Assembly (NCBI GenBank): GCA_965204395.1
Contig: OZ241987.1
Coordinates: 1,612,001 to 1,676,000 of the forward strand
Length of the DNA: 64,000 nucleotides
Direction: 5' to 3'
DNA from: Bin87 sp965204395
GTDB lineage: Bacteria; Chloroflexota; Dehalococcoidia; Lucifugimonadales; UBA3495
The notes under the pieces are model-generated. The model had not been told where the DNA came from, searched no databases, and saw nothing but the letters and a program-made list of their open reading frames with translations. The position numbers and the translations under genes are program-made. Numbering within the stretch: position 1 is the stretch's first letter; each line of letters starts with the position of its first letter. This document shows positions 58,149-64,000 of the stretch, one piece after another.

Positions 58149-58379
58149 ATGATACGATGGTACCTGCCGGCTGTCGCCATAGTGCTGGTAACTTTCGCTA
58201 TCGTATTGGCTGCCCTGTCATTGGTCGCATTGGTTTTGGTAGTGTCCTGGCTGGTGGGCAGTTTCAGTATTGACCGCCTCCTGGGTGTGGTCGGGGCCAG
58301 CACCGGCTTAATCGGGTTGTTGGTCACCGTATCGGTACCGATTGGGCGCCGGCTGTTGCGCAGACATCAAGAAGATTAA
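58149..58379 (+). CDS. small two-helix membrane protein C
   Basis: Protein of 76 residues with two hydrophobic stretches (AVAIVLVTFAIVLAALSLVA, then VVGASTGLIGLLVTVSVPI) and a basic tail (RRLLRRHQED). The ATG follows the preceding stop codon with no gap. No family recognised. The three genes are surely co-transcribed, and the SDR gene follows 14 bp later. Confidence 0.6.
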   Translation: MIRWYLPAVAIVLVTFAIVLAALSLVALVLVVSWLVGSFSIDRLLGVVGASTGLIGLLVTVSVPIGRRLLRRHQED

Positions 58380-58393
58380 ACCGGGGTGTAAGT

Positions 58394-59161
58394 ATGCGTC
58401 TTGAAAACAAAACCGCCTTGATCACCGGCGCCAGCAGGAACATCGGCGCCGAGATTGCCCGAACCTTTGCCCGCGAGGGGGCGGACCTGATCCTGAACAC
58501 GCGGCAATCGGCGCAAGAGTTGGATTCAGTGGCTGCACAATGCCGGGAACTGGGTGTCCGCACCCACACCGTTATCGGAGACGTGTCGGACCCTGACCGC
58601 GTCGCCGCGATGGTATCCGAAGGGATAGACGCCCTGGGGACCGTGGACGTGCTGGTGAGCAACGTGGCGGTGAGACCCCACAAACCGCTGCTGGAAGTGT
58701 CCGTGGAGGAATGGCAGGATGTCATCGCCACGAACCTGCATGCCTCGTTCTACCTGATGCGCGCTGTGTTGCCCGGGATGCTCGAGCAAGGTTCCGGAAG
58801 CATCATCGCGCTGGGCGGGCAGGCGGCCATCACGGGCCGGCCGGAAACCGCCGTGGTGACCACCGCCAAGACGGGATTGCTGGGGCTCATCCGCGCTGTT
58901 GCGGCCGAATATGCGGGGCAGGGCGTGCGAGCCAACCTGGTCAATCCCGGCGCCACCGATACCTCCCGTGAGCATCCGGAATGGTATCCCGAGTTCCAGG
59001 AGGTGGCGCGCGGCTCCTCGGAGCACCTCAAGTCCATCCCCATGGGACGGCAGGGCACGGTGCAGGACATCGCCAACGCCTGCCTATTCTACGCCAGCGA
59101 CGAGTCGTCCTACATCACCGGAGACCGCATGAACGTTGTGGGTGGGCGCTACATCGTATAA
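58394..59161 (+). CDS. short-chain dehydrogenase/reductase homologue lacking the catalytic Tyr
   Basis: Rossmann-fold protein of 255 residues of the SDR superfamily. The cofactor motif TGASRNIGAEIA (11-22), DVSDPDRV, and VLVSNVAVRP are normal. The catalytic Tyr-x-x-x-Lys should appear in ETAVVTTAKTGLLGLI: Lys159 is present, but the Tyr position is Val155. The expected Ser about 13 residues before is Gly142. The C-terminal SYITGDRMNVVGGRYIV is normal. It probably binds NAD(P) but should not act as a classical reductase, unless other residues take over. Confidence 0.85.
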   Translation: MRLENKTALITGASRNIGAEIARTFAREGADLILNTRQSAQELDSVAAQCRELGVRTHTVIGDVSDPDRVAAMVSEGIDALGTVDVLVSNVAVRPHKPLLEVSVEEWQDVIATNLHASFYLMRAVLPGMLEQGSGSIIALGGQAAITGRPETAVVTTAKTGLLGLIRAVAAEYAGQGVRANLVNPGATDTSREHPEWYPEFQEVARGSSEHLKSIPMGRQGTVQDIANACLFYASDESSYITGDRMNVVGGRYIV

Positions 59162-59204
59162 TGTCTGCCCGGCAATGCCGCACGTCTCACGGAGCAGGGA
59201 CGCC

Positions 59205-60131
59205 ATGACCAGCAGGGAATCAAAATCCCAAGCCAGACCCATGCCCGACCCGCCTCGGATCAAGCATCCCACCGAGGCTGAGGCGCCGCATCTCTACGAG
59301 AACGGGGTGTACTATCCTTCCGCCGTCAACGGGCCGCTGCTCGATCCGCCCTCCGAGGCCGACGCGCCTCACCTGTACGAGAACGGCGTTTGCTACCCCG
59401 AATCGGACGGTGTACCCTTGCCCGACGGAGAAACCCAAGGCTTGTATTTCCAGGCGCTGGTGCCCGCTCTGCGCGGCCACTACGCTGACCAACCCCGCAC
59501 CCACGTCAACGGCAACACTTTCATCTACTACGATGAGGGCGTCCCTCGGCGCGCCGTTTCACCCGACTGCTACGTCGCCTTCGACGTGGACGTTGACATC
59601 ATCGAGCACAACAACAACTACCGCATCTGGGACATGGGCAAACCGCCCGACTTCGTGTTGGAAATCGCATCCGAAAACACCGCCGACAACGACCTGCATC
59701 CAAAGCGGGAACTCTATGCCATCATCGGCATCGGCGAGTATTGGCGTTACGACCCCACGCCGGACAGTGAATTCTACGGCGAGCCGCTGGTGGGCGAGCG
59801 CCTGGTTGACGGCGAGTATCAGCGGATGCCGGTGGAGCCGGACGACGAGGGCAGACCCCGCGGCCACAGCCCGACGCTGGGGCTGGACCTGGTGTGGGAG
59901 GGCGACGGCCGACTGCGTTTCTACGATACCGCCAGGGGCGAGTGGCTCCGCGACTTTGACGAAACTCGCGCCGAGCTGGTGGCGGAGCGAACCGCCCGGG
60001 AAGCGGCAGAGGCTATGCAGGAAACCACGCAGGCACAACTGGAAACCGAGCAGGCAGCTCGCGAAGCGGCAGAGGCGCGCGCCGCCGCGCTGGAGGCCGA
60101 ACTGCGCCGTTTACGCGGGGACGGGGCCTAG
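59205..60131 (+). CDS. Uma2-family PD-(D/E)XK nuclease-like protein with coiled-coil tail
   Basis: Protein of 308 residues. The core follows the Uma2 (DUF820) pattern: AVSPDCYVAFDVD with the first acidic pair, PPDFVLEIASENTADNDLHP with the DxxLEI strand, and KRELYAIIGIGEYWRYDP with the Lys and Tyr-Trp block. Before it is an unusual N-terminal segment with the sequence AEAPHLYENGVYYPS repeated as ADAPHLYENGVCYPE. The C-terminus is a long Ala/Glu/Arg coiled coil. The start ATG at 59205 follows AGGG. Uma2 proteins are common in Chloroflexota and Cyanobacteria; their role is unknown. Its end overlaps the convergent ROK gene by 21 bp. Confidence 0.85.
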   Translation: MTSRESKSQARPMPDPPRIKHPTEAEAPHLYENGVYYPSAVNGPLLDPPSEADAPHLYENGVCYPESDGVPLPDGETQGLYFQALVPALRGHYADQPRTHVNGNTFIYYDEGVPRRAVSPDCYVAFDVDVDIIEHNNNYRIWDMGKPPDFVLEIASENTADNDLHPKRELYAIIGIGEYWRYDPTPDSEFYGEPLVGERLVDGEYQRMPVEPDDEGRPRGHSPTLGLDLVWEGDGRLRFYDTARGEWLRDFDETRAELVAERTAREAAEAMQETTQAQLETEQAAREAAEARAAALEAELRRLRGDGA

Positions 60132-61181
60132 ACTGCCAAACCCGCGGCCGGGCTGACCCTGCGTTTTCGCCCACACCAGGCTGGCCGCGCCGACCAATCC
60201 CTGGCTGTCGCCCAGGGTGGCGGGCACCAGCCTGAACTTGCGGTGGCCTGAGCTCATGGCACGCCGCCGCATTCCGTCCTCGATGCGGTCCAGCAGGTCG
60301 AGTTGCAGCAGGCCCTGGGTTACGCCGCCGCCCAGCACGACCACGTCGGGATTGAACAGGTTCAGGACATTGCCCATGCCCACGATGATGGCGGCCACGG
60401 CGTCGTTGACCACCTCGATAGCCACTGAATCGCCCCGTTCCGCTGCATTGAACACGTCCTCGCCGGTGATCGTGGCGTTGGCTTCGTAGGCCAGTTGCAG
60501 GGGCGCTCCAGGCGTCGCGTCAGCCAACCGGGCCTGCGCGGCTCGTCCGATTGCTGTCCCGGATGCCAGGGCTTCGAGGCATCCGCTGTTGCCGCAGGCG
60601 CAGGGCGGCGCGTCAGCGCGACAGTCGATGGTCATGTGTCCCACCTCGGCGGCGGCACCCGCGGCTCCGATGAACATCTCGCCGCCATCAACAACGCCCG
60701 CGCCAACTCCCGTGCTGAACGTAACGAATACCAGGGTACGAGCCGCCGGATTTTCAGGCAGGTCAGGCCGCCCCGCTCCGTAGTAGCACTCGCCCAGCGC
60801 GGCCAGGTTGGCGTCGTTGCCCACCCACACCGGCATGTCCAGCATGGGTTGCCACGCGTCGGGCAGCGTCACTCCGTTCAGCGCGGGCAGGTTCGGAGAG
60901 GAGAGCAGCATGTTGGTGGCAGCGTCGATGGATCCGGCCAGCGCGATGCCTGCGCCGGCGATGGGCCGTTCACCGGCGTTGTCCCTGGCCTCCAGGAGCA
61001 GCGATCCGGCAGCCTCTACCAGTTCATCCTGGAAGGCTCCCGGCTGGTTGGCAACGCGGCCCTGCCAGAGCAGGTTCCCCTGCTTGTCTATGACTGCGGC
61101 GCGCGCCCACGTGCCGCCCCAGTCCATGGCCAGCACAACCTGGGATTCAGCCGAGTGATTGGGGGGTACGACGGTGGTCAT
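60111..61181 (-). CDS. ROK-family sugar kinase (glucokinase-like)
   Basis: Kinase of 356 residues. The N-terminal phosphate motif is LAMDWGGTWARAAVID. The ROK signature region is GHMTIDCRADAPPCACGNSG followed by CLEALASGTA, with the zinc-binding Cys residues CACGxxGC. FVTFSTGVGAGVVDGGEMFI precedes it and holds the usual loop. Length is slightly above the typical 310-320. It most likely phosphorylates glucose or a related sugar with ATP. It is downstream of the TlpA-like gene on the same strand with a 68-bp gap. Confidence 0.9.
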   Translation of the reverse strand: MTTVVPPNHSAESQVVLAMDWGGTWARAAVIDKQGNLLWQGRVANQPGAFQDELVEAAGSLLLEARDNAGERPIAGAGIALAGSIDAATNMLLSSPNLPALNGVTLPDAWQPMLDMPVWVGNDANLAALGECYYGAGRPDLPENPAARTLVFVTFSTGVGAGVVDGGEMFIGAAGAAAEVGHMTIDCRADAPPCACGNSGCLEALASGTAIGRAAQARLADATPGAPLQLAYEANATITGEDVFNAAERGDSVAIEVVNDAVAAIIVGMGNVLNLFNPDVVVLGGGVTQGLLQLDLLDRIEDGMRRRAMSSGHRKFRLVPATLGDSQGLVGAASLVWAKTQGQPGRGFGSLGPVPA

Positions 61182-61249
61182 CGTATCGATGTGTCTCCAA
61201 CGTCTTGGGGCGGTATGAATGGGCGGATTGTATCACCTGTCTTTTGCGG

Positions 61250-61825
61250 CTAGCCCCCGTTCGAATCAGCCTCGGCCAGCAGGTTGTCCAGCGTCGCACG
61301 GAGAACATCTTCCGGCATGGGGCCAACGTACTTGTGCCGGATGACGCCATCGGCGTCCAGAAAGAACTTTTCGGGGATGCCGCGTACGCCGTAGTTGAGG
61401 GCGATTGCTCCATCAGCGTCCACGCCGGCCGGGTACTCTACGCCAAATTCGACCAGGAACAGTTCAGCTCCGTTCTTCGTGTCCCACACGTTGACGCCGA
61501 CGAATTCCACGGGCCGGTCAGCGTAGGCGGTGTAGGCGCGGTTCAGCACTCCTGATTCCTGGCGGCAGGGAGTGCACCAGGACGCCCAGAAATCAACCAT
61601 GACCACCTTGCCGCGCAGGTCTGATAATCGCATCGTTTCGCCGTTTAGCAGAGACAGTTCGAAGTCTGCCGCCGGCGACTGCTCAATGCTGATCTCGCCG
61701 AATTGCTGGTTGATGCCCGCGCCGGCCGGTTGCCCCCGCTGCTGCGTCGCCGCCCAGGCCAGCAGCGCGAACAGGGGAATGAGCGCCGCCGTCGTTCCCA
61801 GGATGATCCAGTTGCGGCGGGACAT
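61250..61825 (-). CDS. TlpA/ResA/CcmG-like thiol-disulfide oxidoreductase
   Basis: Membrane-anchored thioredoxin-like protein of 191 residues. An N-terminal helix (WIILGTTAALIPLFALLAWA) leads to a thioredoxin domain with MVDFWASWCTPCRQESGVLN, the CTPC redox site, and YGVRGIPEKFFLDADGVIRH with the cis-Pro. It should reduce apocytochrome c outside the membrane for haem attachment. Its ATG shares one base with the preceding stop (TGATG). It is the last gene of the cytochrome c maturation operon. Confidence 0.92.
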   Translation of the reverse strand: MSRRNWIILGTTAALIPLFALLAWAATQQRGQPAGAGINQQFGEISIEQSPAADFELSLLNGETMRLSDLRGKVVMVDFWASWCTPCRQESGVLNRAYTAYADRPVEFVGVNVWDTKNGAELFLVEFGVEYPAGVDADGAIALNYGVRGIPEKFFLDADGVIRHKYVGPMPEDVLRATLDNLLAEADSNGG

Positions 61826-62868
61826 CAGGCGACGGTTTTCACCGGACGGCGCCACACGCCCCATACCAACAGGCAGGCCAGCGTCGCGGCCACCAGGACG
61901 GGTATGGCGCCGTACCAGAACCGCGCCTCCGACAACGGGTTGCCCAGCTTGGTAATCCATGACGGTTCCGGCAGGCCGCTGAGCTGCAGGTTGACCCCTG
62001 CGCCCGGGGCCAGGTTTTCGGTTCCCCAGACGCGGTAGGTTATCTCCCCCAGGGTCAGTGATTCCTGCGCAGCCAGTCCGCCCACGCCGATGTCGCCGAA
62101 CTCGTCGGGGATCAGCAGCCGCAGCGACTCCGCGCCCTGTAGCGTGTTGTCCCTCCAGGTCAGGGTGTCGCCCGCGTAGGGTACGGTAAAGGTGAAACTC
62201 ACCTGGTGCCGACCCGGCTGGACTGGAGCGGTGATAGCGAAGCCCGTTCCCACCGGAATCACCTCACCTCCGACCAGGTCGGTTGAAACGTCCAAGTTGG
62301 TGGCTTCGGGCGGCAGGGAAAAACGGAGGAAGCTGAACTGCCCGATCATGGGCGGAGCGGACAGGTCGGGCACCAGCGTGGTGTCGCTGCGGTTCTCCAG
62401 CGTGAAAAGCTGCACCGCTGCCATGCGTCGCGTCGCGGTGTCGATGCCGGCCACTATGATCGACTGCTCGGTGGTTGCTACCACACCGACGTCCCGCGTT
62501 AATTCGTAGACGGTGAGGGTCAGCGATTCCGTCGGGTCCGCGGGTGAGATCACCCGGCTGTATCGGGTGCCGCCATAGATCGCCACCAGCGCCGCGCTCC
62601 CGTCGGAGGGTGTCGGTGGAATATCCGCAAAGCTGAACGCTCCGTCCGCATCCGTGGTCGTTTCGTACGTGTCCACCGAGCCGGCGTCGACCCCGAACTG
62701 GTGCAGCAGGACGGTGACGTTGGCCGGAATTTCGCCGCCTTGCGTCCCATTGACCAACACGCCCGAAACCGGCGCGGCGGCGGGCGACTGGGAATGAATA
62801 CCCGCCGGCGTCACCGCCAGCAACGCGATAGCCAGCAAGGCGGCCGGTATGGCCCATCGGAGCAACAA
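61825..62868 (-). CDS. membrane-anchored carboxypeptidase-regulatory-like protein
   Basis: Protein of 347 residues with a signal peptide (AIPAALLAIALLAVTPAG), a carboxypeptidase regulatory-like beta domain (GVLVNGTQGGEIPANVTVLL then TTTDADGAFSFADIP), further beta-rich sequence, and a C-terminal membrane helix (ARFWYGAIPVLVAATLACLL). It faces outside and is anchored at its C-terminus. It starts at a TTG; no ATG lies in frame close by. Position between ccm-type genes suggests a role in cytochrome c assembly or as a lid on the haem lyase, but no direct motif supports that. Confidence 0.75.
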   Translation of the reverse strand: MLLRWAIPAALLAIALLAVTPAGIHSQSPAAAPVSGVLVNGTQGGEIPANVTVLLHQFGVDAGSVDTYETTTDADGAFSFADIPPTPSDGSAALVAIYGGTRYSRVISPADPTESLTLTVYELTRDVGVVATTEQSIIVAGIDTATRRMAAVQLFTLENRSDTTLVPDLSAPPMIGQFSFLRFSLPPEATNLDVSTDLVGGEVIPVGTGFAITAPVQPGRHQVSFTFTVPYAGDTLTWRDNTLQGAESLRLLIPDEFGDIGVGGLAAQESLTLGEITYRVWGTENLAPGAGVNLQLSGLPEPSWITKLGNPLSEARFWYGAIPVLVAATLACLLVWGVWRRPVKTVA

Positions 62869-62875
62869 GGCGGGA

Positions 62876-63442
62876 TTACTGGCCGTTATGCGTGTCGCCG
62901 TTGCGCTGCTGGCGCAGGTGGGCGATTTCGGCGGTGAGTTCAGTCAGCGCGGCCATGAAAGCCTGGTGTTCCTGCCGGCGCTCCTCTGCGGCTTGTCGGC
63001 GTTCTTCCTCTGCCTGCTGGCGTTCTTCCTCTGCCTGCCGGCGTTGCTCCTCGCGGATGGCAGCGTTCTTCGCCCGCTGTTCCTCCAGCTGTTTTTGCAG
63101 TTCAGCCACTTGCATCTGTGCCGCGATGCGTGCGGCTCGTTCCTTTTTGATCATGTCGTACCGCCAAAACCCTCCGATCCCGCCGACCAGCCCTCCGTAG
63201 GTAAGCATCCTCCCGAAAACGTCAACGTTGACGTACCTGGCAACGGAGCCCGGGTTGCAGCCCGTCAACGCGGCAATTTCGAGCGTGCAAACCGTATGGG
63301 TATAGTACCAGACGAGCCACGTTGACGCCGCCGTGGCAATCGCGAGCAGCGCCGGCAGCCACACCACTTCCACAACGTCTGAGGCGTTGGTCGGCCGGCT
63401 GTTGAAGGGAAGCCCGGTGGGGTCAACCACCCTGCCCCTCAC
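62876..63442 (-). CDS. membrane protein with C-terminal coiled coil
   Basis: Protein of 188 residues. Two hydrophobic helices (VVWLPALLAIATAASTWLVW and a second near LTYGGLVGGIGGFW) precede a long charged helix of Glu/Gln/Arg repeats (EEERQQAEEERRQAAEERRQ). A GCN motif lies between the helices (TGCNPGSVARYV). The start is probably GTG at 63442 after GGGAGAG; it overlaps the end of the preceding gene by 20 bp. Its place inside the cytochrome c maturation operon is the only hint of function. Confidence 0.65.
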   Translation of the reverse strand: MRGRVVDPTGLPFNSRPTNASDVVEVVWLPALLAIATAASTWLVWYYTHTVCTLEIAALTGCNPGSVARYVNVDVFGRMLTYGGLVGGIGGFWRYDMIKKERAARIAAQMQVAELQKQLEEQRAKNAAIREEQRRQAEEERQQAEEERRQAAEERRQEHQAFMAALTELTAEIAHLRQQRNGDTHNGQ

Positions 63443-63719
63443 CGCTCTCCCGGTCCATTGCCCGAAGGATGCGCGCGGCCTGCCGCCGGTATTCGTCCAG
63501 TTGCTCCTGGTAGTCGTCATCGTTGACGCGACCCAGGCCATGCTCGGTTTGCAGCGTTCGGATGGCATCGTAAACGGCGTTGAGGGCGGCTGAATTGTCG
63601 TTCGCGGATTGATCCGACTCAACCGGTGGAGTCGGCGCGTTTCGCCGCCGCATCAGCAATGGCCACGCCACCACGGCAACGATCAGCAGCGCGATGGCGC
63701 CCGCGAGGACCAGTTGCAT
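63423..63719 (-). CDS. CcmI-like small membrane protein
   Basis: Protein of 98 residues with one membrane helix at the N-terminus (LVLAGAIALLIVAVVAWPLL) and a helical tail (YDAIRTLQTEHGLGRVNDDD then YQEQLDEYRRQAARILRAMD). This layout matches the first part of CcmI and the small CcmI-like proteins found after ccmF. It lacks the TPR domain of full CcmI. It would help present apocytochrome c to the haem lyase. ATG at 63719, 10 bp after the CcmF stop. Confidence 0.7.
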   Translation of the reverse strand: MQLVLAGAIALLIVAVVAWPLLMRRRNAPTPPVESDQSANDNSAALNAVYDAIRTLQTEHGLGRVNDDDYQEQLDEYRRQAARILRAMDRESGEGQGG

Positions 63720-63729
63720 GCCTCGCCTG

Positions 63730-64000
63730 CTAATCGGCGGAGCTTGCCGCAGTGGCCGCTATTACCGGGCGGCGCACCCGCGCCCGGGACGGCCACAACG
63801 CGATCACCGTGCCCAGTATCATCACCGGCCCGGCGACCCACATCCACCACACCAGCGGGTTCACCAGGATGCGGAACCCGACGGCACCGTCCTCCCGGTT
63901 CTCGCTGGGCACCACGTAGAAGTCCTCCACCGGCGTCGAGCGTATTGCCGCCAGCGTGGACGCCATGTTGTGGTCGGGATGGAATGTCCGCCGCGGGTGC
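63730..64000 (-). CDS. ccmF: cytochrome c haem lyase CcmF, C-terminal part (runs off the window)
   Basis: The last 89 residues or so of a CcmF/NrfE-family protein. The end reads RRTFHPDHNMASTLAAIRST then PVEDFYVVPSENREDG, then ILVNPLVWWMWVAGPVMILG followed by TVIALWPSRARVRRP. The VNPLVxWxWxGxxxMxLGxxxAxWP pattern with the final membrane helix is diagnostic. The gene continues beyond position 64000, so its 5' end is not visible. It attaches haem to apocytochrome c at the outer face of the membrane. Confidence 0.9.
   Translation of the reverse strand, partial: HPRRTFHPDHNMASTLAAIRSTPVEDFYVVPSENREDGAVGFRILVNPLVWWMWVAGPVMILGTVIALWPSRARVRRPVIAATAASSAD

Overview
The window is GC-rich bacterial DNA with dense genes, short ATGA/TGATG overlaps and purine-rich ribosome binding sites. 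The gene mix suggests a Chloroflexota genome of the SAR202/Dehalococcoidia type: a fused CaiB/BaiF CoA-transferase, a luciferase-like flavin oxidoreductase, a hydantoinase, an amidase, an AprA/AprB-like pair, a UGSC-motif selenoprotein, several major-facilitator transporters, and many small HEPN, PIN and other toxin-like genes. This assignment is an inference from gene content; there is no rRNA here. 

Layout. 0.3-7 kb: DNA methyltransferase, a HepT-like protein with a degenerate nucleotidyltransferase partner, a GNAT acetyltransferase, and an MFS transporter translationally coupled to a double CoA-transferase. 7.1-9.4 kb: an island next to tRNA-Ser with a MITE, a decayed tyrosine integrase, an IS256-type remnant and a truncated aspartyl protease gene. 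9.4-16.3 kb: metabolic genes (PLP sulfur-amino-acid enzyme, hydantoinase, PQQ-type propeller, frameshifted amidohydrolase, TfoX-like and DinB-fold proteins). 16.3-21 kb: AprA/AprB-like genes with a HEPN-like gene between them, then an ATPase plus TOPRIM-like pair. 21-29 kb: RND pump, lepA, an insertion sequence and a structured non-coding stretch. 29-37 kb: a small operon ending in a PIN toxin, a duplicated-domain protein, two more HEPN-like genes and two paralogous MFS transporters. 37-40.7 kb: MITE copy 2, a restriction-enzyme remnant, an unusual ~75-bp-period repeat array, an AlbA/Schlafen-type protein and an asparaginase-like protein. 41-49 kb: alpha/beta hydrolase, three tandem nucleotidyltransferase-HEPN fusion genes, flavin oxidoreductase, histidine kinase, two tRNAs. 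49-58.4 kb: DUF433/DUF5615 and HigBA modules, amidase, phosphoesterase, MITE copy 3, a selenoprotein gene with an in-frame UGA, two peptide-type ABC ATPases and small membrane proteins. 58.4-64 kb: SDR protein, Uma2 nuclease, ROK kinase and the end of a cytochrome c maturation operon. 

The strongest points are: (i) the in-frame UGA at 53041 in a UGGC motif, followed by a SECIS-like hairpin; (ii) a MITE family with ~17-bp terminal inverted repeats and 10-bp target duplications; (iii) seven HEPN-type genes, including three single-chain nucleotidyltransferase-HEPN fusions and a HepT pair in which both the AMP-transferase active site and the acceptor tyrosine are missing; (iv) a repeat array of unknown role at 37.8-38.2 kb; (v) a short palindrome (TCCGCC-n3/4-GGCGGA) scattered through intergenic DNA, the MITEs, an IS remnant and one coding sequence.
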